A stretch of 48,853 bases of DNA from Oscillospiraceae bacterium (GCA_015065785.1 SVPR01000017.1:1-48853), one strand, 5' to 3'. Positions 24,370 to 35,617 are shown, numbered from the stretch's first letter. Numbers and translations: made by a program. The notes: generated by a model not told the origin, from the letters alone.

Positions 24370-24565
24370 TGAATAATGAAGTCGCATACGCTGATGAATG
24401 ATGAATAATGAATAATTGTGGGGCTACGCCGTAATTATAATTGAAAATTGAAAATTGAAAATTAAAAATTTCGGAAATCCTGCGGACTTGATTGTAATTA
24501 TTAGTCAATAAAAACAACAAGTTCTATCATTTTTAGTTTACGAAAAATGATAGAACTTTGTTGCT
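24370..24565. repeat. Mosaic intergenic repeat, copy D
   Basis: GAATAAT heptads (about 24394-24415), mini-hairpin GGC-TAC-GCC (24422-24430), ATTGAAA heptads, mini-hairpin AAATCC-TGC-GGACTT (24475-24489, one mismatch), then a core hairpin of about 20 bp (24513-24534 with 24543-24563, one bulge) that has lost the inner AGTTT/AAACT stem. Confidence 0.85.
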
Positions 24566-24583
24566 TTTTATAGTTTTAATATA

Positions 24584-24788
24584 GCGATATGTTTGCTTAC
24601 GCAAACGCGATATAACTGCATAAACGCAGTTGCGATATATACTCGCTTTGCTCGTATGCGATATGATATAAATCCATGAATTGTGCCGAAGGTATATCGC
24701 ATCGAAGATATATAGCATTTCTTTAGAAATATATCGCAAATCTGCAAGGATTTATATCGCTGATGAAAACGCTGTTGCGTTTTCATCA
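24584..24788. repeat. GCGATAT hairpin array 2, fused to the lepA stop codon
   Basis: Reading plus: GCGATAT-delimited palindromes GTTTGC-TTAC-GCAAAC, AACTGC-ATAAAC-GCAGTT and ATAC..GTAT; a centre GATATAAATCC; then ATATCGC-delimited ATC-GAA-GAT, ATTTCTTTAGAAAT and AAATCT-GCAA-GGATTT; finally a perfect 12-bp hairpin TGATGAAAACGC (24761-24772 with 24777-24788). Its last three bases are the lepA stop codon on minus. 24632-24675 is identical, inverted, to 11191-11234 in array 1. Confidence 0.9.
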
Positions 24789-26600
24789 ATCCTCATCAAG
24801 CTTAAGAATCGCCATAAACGCTTCTTGTGGCACTTCAACAGTACCGAATGAGCGCATTCTCTTTTTACCTTCTTTTTGCTTTTCAAGAAGCTTTTTCTTT
24901 CTTGTAATGTCACCGCCGTAGCATTTTGCAAGAACATCTTTACGCATAGCCTTAACAGTTTCTCTTGCAATGACCTTGCCACCAATAGCAATCTGAATCG
25001 GAATTTCAAACATCTGTCTTGGAATGTTGTCCTTAAGTTTTTCAGCAATCTTTCTTGCTCTGCCATAAGCCTTGTCAGAGTGTACCATAAATGAAAGCGC
25101 ATCAACTATGTTACCATTAAGAAGAACATCAAGCTTTACAAGATTTGATTTTCTGTATTCAGAAATTTCATAGTCAAGTGAAGCGTAACCACGGGTTCTT
25201 GATTTTAATGCATCAAAGAAATCGTAAATTATTTCGTTAAGCGGTAAATCATATTTTAATTCAACTCTGTCTGCAGAGATGTAATCCATATTTTTAAATG
25301 TACCGCGTCTTTCCTGACATAAATCCATAATTGCACCAACATATTCAGGTGGTGAAAAGATATGTGCATCTGCAACAGGCTCTTCTGAAAAATCAATTGT
25401 TGCAGGGTCAGGGTAGTGGGTGGGGTTGTCAATTTCTATAACCTCACCATTTGTTAAGTGAATCTTATAAACAACGCTTGGAACTGTTGTAACAAGGTCT
25501 AAATTGTATTCTCTTTCAAGTCTTTCCTGAATAATTTCAAGGTGTAAAAGACCTAAGAAGCCACATCTGAAGCCAAAGCCTAAGGCACCTGATGTTTCAG
25601 GCTCGTAAGAAAGTGCCGCGTCATTAAGCTGTAATTTTTCGAGTGCCTCGTGAAGATTTTCATAGTCAGCACCGTCTGCAGGGTAAATACCGCAGTAAAC
25701 CATTGGTGTAGCCTGTCTGTAGCCGGGTAATGCTTCACTTGCAGGGTTACTTGCGAGTGTAACAGTATCACCCACACGGGCATCACTTACAGTCTTGATT
25801 GAAGCAGTAATATAACCAACCTCACCAGCACAAAGCTTTTCTCTTGGCTCAAGAGAGGTCGCTCTCATATAACCTGTTTCAACAACAGTGAATTCTGCAC
25901 CAGTTGCCATCATTCTCATTGTGTCACCGGGCTTTATAGTACCGTCAACTATTCTTGTGTAAACAATAACGCCCTTGTAGTTATCGTAAATTGAGTCAAA
26001 TATTAACGCTCTTAAAGGTGCTTCGTCGTCACCCTGAGGGGCAGGAATATCTTTTACTATTCTCTCTAAAACCTGCTCTACATTCTGACCAGTTTTTGCA
26101 GAAACTCTTGGCGCGTCTTCACAAGGGAGGCCAATAATATCCTCAACCTCTAAGCTTACTCTTTCAGGGTCAGCAGAGGGGAGGTCAATTTTATTTATAA
26201 CAGGTACTAATTCAAGGTTGTGGTCGAGGGCTAAATATGTATTGCCCAGAGTCTGTGCCTCAATACCCTGACTTGCGTCTATTATGAGAATTGCACCCTC
26301 ACACGCTGCAAGTGAACGAGAAACCTCGTAGTTGAAGTCAACATGACCGGGAGTGTCAATTAAGTTAAGCTGATAAACCTTGCCGTCGTTTGCTTTGTAG
26401 TCAAGCTTTACAGCGTGAGCCTTAATTGTAATTCCTCTTTCTCTTTCTAAGTCCATATCGTCAAGTAATTGAGCGGACATATCTCTCTTTGCAACAGACT
26501 GTGTAAGCTCTAAAAGTCTGTCAGCGAGTGTAGATTTGCCGTGGTCAATATGGGCAATAATTGAAAAATTTCTTATGTTTTCTTTTGTTACAAGGGACAT
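24786..26600 (-). CDS. lepA: Elongation factor 4 (LepA) translational GTPase
   Basis: Ribosome-bound GTPase related to EF-G, proposed to back-translocate or remodel stalled ribosomes. G motifs [17 protein letters not shown] and [12 protein letters not shown]-like domains II, III and V; C-terminal LepA-specific domain ([23 protein letters not shown]). 604 residues. Last gene of the obgE-mrnC-yitT-lepA unit; AAAGGAAC precedes the ATG. Its TGA stop is the first codon of the terminal hairpin of array 2. Confidence 0.97.
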   Translation of the reverse strand: MSLVTKENIRNFSIIAHIDHGKSTLADRLLELTQSVAKRDMSAQLLDDMDLERERGITIKAHAVKLDYKANDGKVYQLNLIDTPGHVDFNYEVSRSLAACEGAILIIDASQGIEAQTLGNTYLALDHNLELVPVINKIDLPSADPERVSLEVEDIIGLPCEDAPRVSAKTGQNVEQVLERIVKDIPAPQGDDEAPLRALIFDSIYDNYKGVIVYTRIVDGTIKPGDTMRMMATGAEFTVVETGYMRATSLEPREKLCAGEVGYITASIKTVSDARVGDTVTLASNPASEALPGYRQATPMVYCGIYPADGADYENLHEALEKLQLNDAALSYEPETSGALGFGFRCGFLGLLHLEIIQERLEREYNLDLVTTVPSVVYKIHLTNGEVIEIDNPTHYPDPATIDFSEEPVADAHIFSPPEYVGAIMDLCQERRGTFKNMDYISADRVELKYDLPLNEIIYDFFDALKSRTRGYASLDYEISEYRKSNLVKLDVLLNGNIVDALSFMVHSDKAYGRARKIAEKLKDNIPRQMFEIPIQIAIGGKVIARETVKAMRKDVLAKCYGGDITRKKKLLEKQKEGKKRMRSFGTVEVPQEAFMAILKLDED

Positions 26601-27467
26601 ATTTTTGTTCCTTTCATAGTAGTCTAATTATTTTGAAAACCGTAGCCTAATACTTCATTTGCATCTGTAATAATAGTAAAAGCACTGCGGTCAATTTCTT
26701 TAACAATGGTAGTAATTTCAGTTACTTCATTAGGTCTTGCAACTGAAAGAAGTATTGTTTTTTCTGATTCTGTGTAGCCACCAAAGGCGGGGATTAGTGT
26801 AACCCCGTGCTCGACCTCTTCTATTATTCTTTTAGAAATCTCTTTAGCGTGATTTGTAATTATTAAAAGCATTTTGCTTCTTGCCGCACCAAATATAATT
26901 GCATCAATTGCTCTTGAGGTTACAAAAAACAAAATTGCAGAATATAAAAGTGCTTCAATGCTTCTGTAAACAAAAATTGTAGAGAGCACAACAATTGCAT
27001 CAAGTATAAAAACAAGAGTACCTATTGAAATATGTGGGTGCTTTTGCTTTATGAGCTTTGCCAAAATATCAGCACCGCCTGTTGTACCACCCCGTAAGAA
27101 AATAATGCCTACACCAATTCCGACACATACACCACCAAAAATTGATGCTAAAAGCGGTGAGTAAATATAATGCTTTTCTAAAATATAAGGAAAAGTATCA
27201 ATCAGAACGGAAGACAGTAAGGTTGCGTAAAGCGACTTCCAGAAAAAGTGAGTACCAAACCTTTTAAAAGATAATATAAAGAGCGGAATATTTATAATTA
27301 TGACAGTTATACCAATTGGTATTCTGAAAAGATAATGCATCATAGTTCCAATACCCGAAGCACCACCCGGTGCTATGTTGTTGGGGGAAGTGAACATAGC
27401 AATTCCAAGTGCAAAAACAATTGCACCAACGGTTATAATTATATAATCATTAAATACTCTTTTAAAT

Positions 27468-29520
<2,053 letters not shown>

Positions 29521-29784
29521 ATGACAGGTACAACAGTTTTAAGATTTATTTTAGAGACACTTGCAGTTTTAGCAATCGGCTACTGCATCTATCACGAGGC
29601 TGAAATTAACAGATTTGAAAGAAAGGCTATCCGTTTTTTAAAGCGTGCCAAAAGAATCATTATGGCAGAAATTCGTGAAAATAAAGAAATGAAAAGAGAA
29701 GCTAAGGCAGACAATATTATTGAGTTTAAGGCTAAAGAAGATACAGAGGCTCAATATGAATATTTACTTAATAGAGTAAGCTGA
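29521..29784 (+). CDS. Small single-span membrane protein, unrecognised
   Basis: 87 residues, not recognised. One N-terminal membrane span (about 6-25, LRFILETLAVLAIGYCIY) followed by a strongly charged helical tail (FERKAIRFLKRAKRIIMAEIRENKEMKREAKADNIIEFKAKED) likely in the cytoplasm. AGGAGG lies 8 nt before ATG 29521, so the earlier ATG 29491 is not used. The promoter has LexA-like boxes, so an SOS-induced membrane protein (such as a division inhibitor) is possible, but only by analogy of size and topology. Confidence 0.75.
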   Translation: MTGTTVLRFILETLAVLAIGYCIYHEAEINRFERKAIRFLKRAKRIIMAEIRENKEMKREAKADNIIEFKAKEDTEAQYEYLLNRVS

Positions 29785-29793
29785 AAATTTTTG

Positions 29794-29834
29794 TTGACTA
29801 ACACCAGTTATAGATATACAATAGTAGTATTGTA
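29794..29834 (+). promoter_or_regulatory. acpS promoter with overlapping palindrome
   Basis: TTGACT (29794-29799), 17-nt spacer, TACAAT (29817-29822). A perfect inverted repeat TACAATA-GTAG-TATTGTA (29817-29834) starts at the -10, placed like a repressor site. Confidence 0.6.
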
Positions 29835-29847
29835 AGTAGGTGTTTGA

Positions 29848-30207
29848 ATGAAAGTCGGAATTGATACAGTTGATATTAAACGCATTGAAGAGTTAATAAA
29901 TAAAGAACGCTTTTTAGAACGCGTGTTTTCAGAAGATGAAATAGCAGAGTTCAAAAAAAGAAACGAAAAGGCAGAGCACATTGCGGCTGCATTTGCTGCC
30001 AAAGAAGCGTTTTCAAAAGCATTGGGAACAGGAATTGCAGGTTTTAAGTTAACTGAGGTTTCTTTACTTCATTCAGATAACGGCAAACCATTCTTACAGT
30101 TTTCGGGGAAGGCGTTGTCAATTGTTAAAGAAAAAGGACTTTTATTTGATGTGAGCATAACTCACACAGATACTTTTGCAACTGCTATTGTTATAGGATG
30201 GTGTTAA
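29848..30207 (+). CDS. acpS: Holo-[acyl-carrier-protein] synthase
   Basis: Transfers 4'-phosphopantetheine from CoA to apo-ACP, enabling fatty acid synthesis. Signature GIDTVDIKRIE (residues 3-13) and FAAKEAFSKALGTGI (Mg/CoA-binding Glu and Lys). 119 residues, normal length. Own promoter with an operator-like palindrome. The TAA stop overlaps the ATG of nnrD. Confidence 0.95.
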   Translation: MKVGIDTVDIKRIEELINKERFLERVFSEDEIAEFKKRNEKAEHIAAAFAAKEAFSKALGTGIAGFKLTEVSLLHSDNGKPFLQFSGKALSIVKEKGLLFDVSITHTDTFATAIVIGWC

Positions 30208-31100
30208 TGATGGGAACCCGTTTTGTGCTTGATTACTCAAAAGCCAAAGAATTATTACCAAAAAGACCGATAAATGCAAATAAAGGTACTTTTGGCAGAG
30301 TGTTAATTATTGCCGGTAGTGCCAGAATGATTGGTTGTTGCGATTTAGCGGTAAAAGGTGCTTTAAGATGTGGTGCAGGCTTGGTTACACTTGCTTTTCC
30401 GGACTGTATTTATGTACCATTGGCGTCAAGGCTTACTGAAAATACTTTTTTACCACTTCCATCAAAAAACGGCAAGCTTTCTGCTGAATGCTTACCACTG
30501 ATTTTTAAAGAAATAAAAAAATGTGACGCAGTTGTTTTTGGCTGTGGAGTAGGCAGAAGTGATGATATAAGCGAAATTGTTACAGAGTTAGTTCTTAAAT
30601 GTGATAAGCCTTTAATTATTGATGCTGACGGACTCAACGCTTTAGCTGAAAATGTTGGTGTTTTAAAATATGCAAAAACTAAAATTCTGCTTACACCTCA
30701 TCCGGGCGAAATGTCAAGACTTATAAGAAAAAATGTTGATTTTGTTGAGAAAAACAGAGAAAAGGTTATAATTGCTTTTTCCAAACAATATAATGTTAAT
30801 GTGCTCTTAAAAGGGCATAACACTCTTATCTGTAAAAGAGATGCTACCTTGCTTTGCGAAAACAAAACAGGTAATACAGGACTTTCTAAAGGTGGTTCAG
30901 GAGATTTGCTTTCAGGTATGATTGCAGGACTTACACCTGCCTTGAACGGTAACCTGTATCAGGCGGCGTGTCTTGGTGCATATATTCACGGACTTACCGC
31001 TGAGCTTGTCAGCAGTAAACTTTCGGAATTTTCAACACTTCCGAGTGACTGTGCTGACAATATCGGTTATATTATTAAAGCTATTACTGAAAGTGAGTGA
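30207..31100 (+). CDS. nnrD: ADP-dependent NAD(P)H-hydrate dehydratase
   Basis: Repairs damaged NADHX/NADPHX at the expense of ADP. It is the C-terminal YjeF (ribokinase-like) domain only: GRVLIIAGSARMIG, the core FGCGVGRSD, LTPHPGEMSRL and GGSGDLLSGMIAGL. The usual N-terminal NAXE epimerase domain (NnrE) is absent, and no separate nnrE is in the window. Start 30207 (297 residues) chosen since AGGA is 8 nt upstream and TAATG overlaps the acpS stop. acpS next to nnrD/yjeF is a common arrangement. Confidence 0.92.
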   Translation: MMGTRFVLDYSKAKELLPKRPINANKGTFGRVLIIAGSARMIGCCDLAVKGALRCGAGLVTLAFPDCIYVPLASRLTENTFLPLPSKNGKLSAECLPLIFKEIKKCDAVVFGCGVGRSDDISEIVTELVLKCDKPLIIDADGLNALAENVGVLKYAKTKILLTPHPGEMSRLIRKNVDFVEKNREKVIIAFSKQYNVNVLLKGHNTLICKRDATLLCENKTGNTGLSKGGSGDLLSGMIAGLTPALNGNLYQAACLGAYIHGLTAELVSSKLSEFSTLPSDCADNIGYIIKAITESE

Positions 31101-31603
31101 GTGCTTTAAAACGAGTTTTACTTGTGTCACTTTGTTTTTTGATTTGTGTTTTTTTCTCATCGTGTGAAGCTGATGCATTAAAAATAAGTGATTTTAAGAA
31201 AGTCGATTTTTCAAAGGAGCAAAAGGTACAGCTCGTTACAAATGATGATGTTTATAATATTTTAGTAACAATCAGTGGAGATGGGTGTTTTCTTATGAGG
31301 TTTTCAGAGGAAGTACCGGAAACACTTGCTGATATGAAGATTAAGATTTTAAACGAAAATTGTGAAATAGAAAGCACGGATATTAAATATTCAGCAAGCA
31401 TAAATAATTTCAGTTCTGATTTTTTTCCTCGCATTATTTATGAGTTTTTTAATGGAACAGATTTTACGGATGCTGAATTTTCTTTAAATGAAGCAGAAAA
31501 ATCCTGCTTTCTTGAGAAAATCGTGTCGGGTAAAAGGGTGATTTTTACAATTCAGTTATCACTTGATAAGTCAACTCAGAATTACATAATAGAAATAAGA
31601 TGA
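31097..31603 (+). CDS. Putative lipoprotein, unrecognised
   Basis: 168 residues with an N-terminal lipoprotein signal: basic start, hydrophobic LLVSLCFLICVFF and lipobox FSSC (Cys24), then a soluble, beta-rich domain exposed outside the membrane. No known domain. The GTG start overlaps the nnrD stop by 4 nt, so it is coupled to acpS-nnrD. The next base after the stop begins a terminator. Confidence 0.75.
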   Translation: MSALKRVLLVSLCFLICVFFSSCEADALKISDFKKVDFSKEQKVQLVTNDDVYNILVTISGDGCFLMRFSEEVPETLADMKIKILNENCEIESTDIKYSASINNFSSDFFPRIIYEFFNGTDFTDAEFSLNEAEKSCFLEKIVSGKRVIFTIQLSLDKSTQNYIIEIR

Positions 31604-31640
31604 GCCAAAATGTTTTTTTGTATTTTGGCTCTTTTATTTA
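31602..31640 (+). terminator. Terminator of the acpS-nnrD-lipoprotein unit
   Basis: Stem GAGCCAAAAT/ATTTTGGCTC (31602-31611, 31622-31631) followed by TTTTATTT, starting inside the stop codon. Confidence 0.9.
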
Positions 31641-31720
31641 CGCATAAAATATTGAAAAATGTGTTTTTTTGTGTTAATATTACCATAGGTGTATAAAATT
31701 GTAATTAAAGGAGATTTTTT

Positions 31721-32926
31721 ATGGAAGCAATGGAAAGAGCTATGCTTTATGCAATTCCTAATTTTGCAGGTATAGCAATTTTAATTATTATGATTATCAG
31801 CAGAAGGGATACTTCTCTGAAAACCTCTGAAAAGGTGTATTTTGACAGTACACTCTATTCAATCGCAGTTCTCTTGTTTGTGAGCTCTATGTTGTGGTTC
31901 TGTGAATGTTCAGCAGCACCTTTCGTTGTGTTCATAAACAGAATAATGTCATTCGCATACAGTTCAGTTTTACCGATTATTGGTATGTTTTATGTTTTCT
32001 ATTGCGAATGCAGAATGTCAGACGAGCACGAAGTTCCAAGAGCAAAAAAGGTTATTTTTATCCTTCCGGTTGTTATAAACGCGGTTGTTTCTTTGCTTAG
32101 TGTTTTCTCAGGCACATACTTTGATATTGTAAACGGCAAATATGTTCGTGGTCCGCTTTTCTCAATTCCGTTTGTAGTAATGTTTGCATATTTAGTTTAT
32201 GCTTCGGTAACAACCTTCTCAACATCAAAAAAACAGGTTAACTTAACCAAAAAACCTGAATTTTTATATTTATCATCATTTTCAATTCTTCCTGTACTTG
32301 GTGGTCTTGTTCAGATCTTTTTCTACGGTGCTGAAATAATGGCGATTGCCTTAGTTATTTCTTCTCTTATAGTTTACAATGATTCTCAGAACAGGCTTAT
32401 TTCAATAGACCCACTTACTATTACAAATAATAAATGGCAGCTTAACAGATATTTAGAGAGGGTAGGTAAGTCACTCTCTCCACAAATGATGCTGTTTGTT
32501 ATGTTTGTTGATATTGACAGCTACCGTTCAATTGTAAGGTCCTATGGCAGAGAAGCAGGTAACGAGGCAGTTGTTGAAGCTGCAACAAGACTTAAAAAGA
32601 TTGTTTCAGGTTCGCACGACTTCCTTTGCAGAATCGGTACAGACAGATTTGTTATTGTTGCCCAACGACCAAGTGAAGCTGCTGCAGATATAACAAGAAC
32701 AACATATTCCAAAAAGTTTGAGGAATTAGGCAAACAAGATTTTAAAGCGTACGATTTAACTGTTTCAATCGGTCTTGCAGGTGCAGAGACAATCGAAAAT
32801 ATGGAAGATGTTGACTTGCTTATAAACGAAGCAGAAAAAGATATGCGTAAAATCCGTAAAGTTTCAAAAAGATTTTCAAAAATCAGCAAGTCGTCATTAT
32901 ATGGTGGCGAGTACTACAAAGAATAA
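31721..32926 (+). CDS. Membrane protein with a degenerate GGDEF domain
   Basis: 401 residues. Six to seven membrane spans fill residues 8-225, followed by a GGDEF-fold domain (about 235-395: DPLTITNNKWQLNRYLERV, MFVDIDSYRSIVRSYGREAGNEAV). At the catalytic site the sequence reads RIGTDRF, so residues 306-310 are GTDRF rather than GGDEF. The second Gly and the Glu that binds metal and drives catalysis are lost, so diguanylate cyclase activity is unlikely. It may instead bind c-di-GMP, GTP or a partner protein. Monocistronic, AAAGGAG ribosome site. Confidence 0.85.
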   Translation: MEAMERAMLYAIPNFAGIAILIIMIISRRDTSLKTSEKVYFDSTLYSIAVLLFVSSMLWFCECSAAPFVVFINRIMSFAYSSVLPIIGMFYVFYCECRMSDEHEVPRAKKVIFILPVVINAVVSLLSVFSGTYFDIVNGKYVRGPLFSIPFVVMFAYLVYASVTTFSTSKKQVNLTKKPEFLYLSSFSILPVLGGLVQIFFYGAEIMAIALVISSLIVYNDSQNRLISIDPLTITNNKWQLNRYLERVGKSLSPQMMLFVMFVDIDSYRSIVRSYGREAGNEAVVEAATRLKKIVSGSHDFLCRIGTDRFVIVAQRPSEAAADITRTTYSKKFEELGKQDFKAYDLTVSIGLAGAETIENMEDVDLLINEAEKDMRKIRKVSKRFSKISKSSLYGGEYYKE

Positions 32927-32932
32927 AAAATA

Positions 32933-32965
32933 AAGGCTACGGCAAGTAATTTTTGCCGTAGCCTT
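32933..32965. terminator. Terminator between the GGDEF gene and nagB
   Basis: A perfect 13-bp stem (32933-32945 with 32953-32965) with a 7-nt loop. The T-rich run on minus (after nagB) is good; on plus it is poorer. Confidence 0.85.
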
Positions 32966-32982
32966 AAATTATTTTGTTCAGT

Positions 32983-33711
32983 TTATTTTGTTAAAAGTGA
33001 AGCAGCAGCTTCATCAAGGAAAATAACAACATCATTGTGTTTTTGTAAAATTGAAGCAGGTACCTGAGGTGTAACTTCGCCCTCAACCATATTTTTAATT
33101 GCTTCTGCTTTTTTTGCACCGGTTGCAATAAGAACTATTTTCTTAGCTCTCATAATTTGCTCAATACCCATTGTAAGCGCATAGTGTGGCATTGCACCCT
33201 CGTCAAAATAAATCTTGTTTGCTTCTATTGTGCTGTCTGTAAGCTTAACCTTGAAAGAGCCAACAGTGAATTCATCAGCAGGCTCATTAAAGCCAATGTG
33301 AGCATTGTTACCAATACCTAAAAGCTGAACATCAATACCACCGGCATCGTTGATTTCTGCATCGTAGCGAGCACATTCTTTTTCAGTATCAGTAGCATTA
33401 CCATCAAGGAAGTGAACATTTTCTTCTTTAATATCAAGTGAATTAAAGAGCTGCTCGTGCATAAAAGTATAATAACTGTTTTTGTCATTTTTAGGAAGGT
33501 CGCAGTATTCGTCAAGATTATAAGTTTTTACATTCTCAAAAGAAATACCGCCCTCTTTGTAAGTTTTGATAATGTTCTGGTATGTTGGAATTGGTGAAGC
33601 ACCTGTTGCAAGACCGAGAACACAGTCTGGGTTTTCTTTAACTGCATCTGTAAAGATTTTTGCAGCCTCAACACCGATTTCTTCTGCTGTTTTAAAAATT
33701 TTGATTTCCAT
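32983..33711 (-). CDS. nagB: Glucosamine-6-phosphate deaminase
   Basis: Converts glucosamine-6-phosphate to fructose-6-phosphate and ammonia, linking amino sugar use to glycolysis. Visible are LGLATGASPIPTY (phosphate loop), TYNLDEYCDLPKND and the catalytic His region GIGNNAHIGFNEPAD. The frame extends to 33756, but GGGTG precedes ATG 33711 and MEIKIFKTAEE is the normal N-terminus, so it has 242 residues. No nagA in the window. On minus an extended -10 (TGGTATAAT) lies about 40 nt upstream. Confidence 0.95.
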   Translation of the reverse strand: MEIKIFKTAEEIGVEAAKIFTDAVKENPDCVLGLATGASPIPTYQNIIKTYKEGGISFENVKTYNLDEYCDLPKNDKNSYYTFMHEQLFNSLDIKEENVHFLDGNATDTEKECARYDAEINDAGGIDVQLLGIGNNAHIGFNEPADEFTVGSFKVKLTDSTIEANKIYFDEGAMPHYALTMGIEQIMRAKKIVLIATGAKKAEAIKNMVEGEVTPQVPASILQKHNDVVIFLDEAAASLLTK

Positions 33712-33801
33712 TGTGATCACCCTTTTTATATAAATTATGTTTAAATTATACCACAATTTTAAAAGAATAAAAGGGGAATTTTGGTTTTTTTAAAAGAAAT
33801 A

Positions 33802-33829
33802 TTGAAAAAATTTTATAAAATGTTATAAT
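33802..33829 (+). promoter_or_regulatory. Sigma-A promoter of the HAD-lipoprotein-membrane-Hpt run
   Basis: TTGAAA (33802-33807), 16-nt spacer, TATAAT (33824-33829). Confidence 0.7.
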
Positions 33830-33862
33830 TAGTTTAAATTGTGTTCATTTCGAGGTGGTTTA

Positions 33863-34474
33863 ATGATTAAAAATATCGTCTTTGATATGGGCGGTGTTAT
33901 TTTAGATTTTAATCTTAAAAAGACTGTTGAAAAAGAATTTGCACCTGAATATCACGAGGTTATATATGAACATGTTTTCGGTGAAAACAGTGTCTGGAAA
34001 ACGCTCGATGAAGGTATTTATACTTATGACCAGGTGATTCCGGGGATTTTAGAAAAGCTTCCACCGGAGTTACACGAAAAAGTAACAGCAATGGTCACAG
34101 ATTTTTATGATTATATGCCACCATTCCCTGAAACCTATGAGCTTATTAAGGAACTGAAAGAAAATGGGTATCCTATTTATCTTCTTTCAAACGCAACACC
34201 CCGTTTCTTTGACAGATTTTTAGATGTTCCTGCATTCGAGTTTTTTGATGGCTTCTTTATTTCTTCAGTATATAAGTTGATTAAGCCTGACAGAAAAATT
34301 TATGAAGCCTTTTGCAATAAATTTTCTTTAGAACCGGGCGAATGCTTCTTTATTGATGATTTAGAAGCTAATATTGAGGGCGCAAAAAATTATGGAATGA
34401 ACGGGTTTGTGTTTCATGCGCCAGATACGGAATCGTTAAAAACGGCTTTGAGAGAAGCTGGTGTTAATATTTAA
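33863..34474 (+). CDS. HAD superfamily (subfamily IA) phosphatase
   Basis: Putative sugar- or nucleotide-phosphate phosphatase of 203 residues. All four HAD motifs are present, motif I in the glycine form FDMGGVILDF (as in the YihX-like group), motif II LLSNAT, motif III KPDRKIYE, motif IV FFIDDLEANI. The cap is helical (subtype IA). Start at ATG 33863 after GAGGTGG rather than 33839. Substrate unknown; YihX-type alpha-glucose-1-phosphatase is the nearest named relative by motif. Confidence 0.88.
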   Translation: MIKNIVFDMGGVILDFNLKKTVEKEFAPEYHEVIYEHVFGENSVWKTLDEGIYTYDQVIPGILEKLPPELHEKVTAMVTDFYDYMPPFPETYELIKELKENGYPIYLLSNATPRFFDRFLDVPAFEFFDGFFISSVYKLIKPDRKIYEAFCNKFSLEPGECFFIDDLEANIEGAKNYGMNGFVFHAPDTESLKTALREAGVNI

Positions 34475-34498
34475 GTGAAAATAAAGGGGTTTTAAATT

Positions 34499-35242
34499 AT
34501 GAAAAAAATTATTTCTTTAATAGTTGCTTTATTTGCAGTTGCTTCAGTTCTATTCTGCTTTACAAGCTGTAAAGACAATAAAGAAGAGATTATAACTGAT
34601 AATACAACCACTACCGAAAGCATCAGATACGGCTATTCAGCAGAGGTGACTTCAACTTCATTAAAGGTTTATAAGGATGATGTTTTTGTTCAGGAACTTA
34701 CTTATCCTGAAAATAAAATGGATGATTTTGTTTTAGGTTTTGCTCAGAATCATATTGTTTTCCAGGATATGAACTTTGACGGCAATGAAGATATCTGCCT
34801 TACAATTTCAGCAAACGATGGTATTTTTAATTATTGCTGTTGGCTTTACGATTCAGCAAAGGGCGAGTTTGTTTATAACGAAGCTCTTTCAGCATTCACA
34901 TCAATGGCATTAGATACAGTAAATAAGCAGGTTGTTGTTACAGAAAAAGATGGCGGAAATGTATCATATATTCTTTATGAATGGGTAGATGGTGAGCTCA
35001 AAAAGGTAGAAGTTAAAGATGAATTACCTGAAACTGTTACAAATACAGTTCTTGGCTCAACAAGCTCAGGCTCAACTGCTTCAAGAGAGCCTGAAACATC
35101 AAAAAATAATGTAGTTAAAGATACTACTGTACCAAATATCATTGTACCACAACCTGAAGTAACAACTCCATCAGGAGGTGGTTCAGCTTCAGATGGTAGT
35201 ATTAACTACGCACCTGATGTTTACGGTAATGAGTGGTATTGA
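34499..35242 (+). CDS. Putative lipoprotein with a Ca-binding-like loop
   Basis: 247 residues. Lipoprotein signal with lipobox FTSC (Cys24). A folded part follows (about 45-180) with DMNFDGNEDICL, a D-x-N-x-D-G-x-x-D loop like that in EF-hand/VCBS-type and XAC2610-like proteins. The C-terminus is low in complexity, rich in Ser, Thr, Pro and Gly, as in wall-spanning linkers. No enzyme motif. It lies between the HAD gene and a small membrane protein gene in a likely four-gene run. Confidence 0.75.
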   Translation: MKKIISLIVALFAVASVLFCFTSCKDNKEEIITDNTTTTESIRYGYSAEVTSTSLKVYKDDVFVQELTYPENKMDDFVLGFAQNHIVFQDMNFDGNEDICLTISANDGIFNYCCWLYDSAKGEFVYNEALSAFTSMALDTVNKQVVVTEKDGGNVSYILYEWVDGELKKVEVKDELPETVTNTVLGSTSSGSTASREPETSKNNVVKDTTVPNIIVPQPEVTTPSGGGSASDGSINYAPDVYGNEWY

Positions 35243-35266
35243 TTGTAAAATAGAGAGGGTTTAATT

Positions 35267-35617
35267 ATGTCAGAAGAAATTAAAATTGTAGAAGAAATTT
35301 CAGAAGTAGCAGTATCAAAAGAAGTAACAGATAATAAAATGACCTTAAAGGAAGAAGCAGAAAACTTTAAGTTCTTCAAAAATTGTTCAGCTACATTAAA
35401 AAAACTTTCTGTTGCGGTTTTTGTAATTAACTTGTTCTTTATTGTAATTGGTGTTGTAATCGGTGCAGTAGTTGCCAGTGCTTATATGGGTGCTCAGGTG
35501 GTAATGCTACTTGCTGTTCCGATTATTTCTGTTGTAGTTATTCTTGTGATTATTGCAAGACTTATTTCTGCTTTGATTTACGGCTTTGCAGAAATAGTAG
35601 AAAAACACGAAAAATAA
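35267..35617 (+). CDS. Unrecognised two-span membrane protein
   Basis: 116 residues. An acidic N-terminal part with coiled-coil character (EEIKIVEEISEVAVSKEVTDN..) precedes two membrane spans (about 48-72 and 78-100). No conserved motif known to me. The gene is 24 nt after the lipoprotein and 10 nt before the Hpt gene. Confidence 0.7.
   Translation: MSEEIKIVEEISEVAVSKEVTDNKMTLKEEAENFKFFKNCSATLKKLSVAVFVINLFFIVIGVVIGAVVASAYMGAQVVMLLAVPIISVVVILVIIARLISALIYGFAEIVEKHEK

Larger units (their letters stand above)
23942..24785. other. 844-bp intergenic stretch made of repeats, no gene
   Basis: Between convergent ysxC and lepA. It holds, in order, a GAGC-TTT-GCTC hairpin, mosaic repeat copy C, a stretch with several short palindromes (GGGCAGACC/GGTCGCCC near 24193-24211, CCAAGC/GCTTGG near 24305-24319, GCAC..GTGC near 24340), copy D with GAATAAT heptads, and GCGATAT array 2. 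The short frames here contain the repeats and are not credible genes. Confidence 0.8.

Noticed and set aside
24584-24788. CRISPR array
   Set aside because: The delimiter is only 7 nt, it changes to its complement halfway, and the 'spacers' are themselves palindromes of varying length; no cas genes are seen.
24167-24789. Several 65-117 aa minus-strand frames in the ysxC-lepA gap
   Set aside because: They read through heptads, mini-hairpins and the GCGATAT array; codon use is unlike the neighbouring genes and no ribosome site is present.
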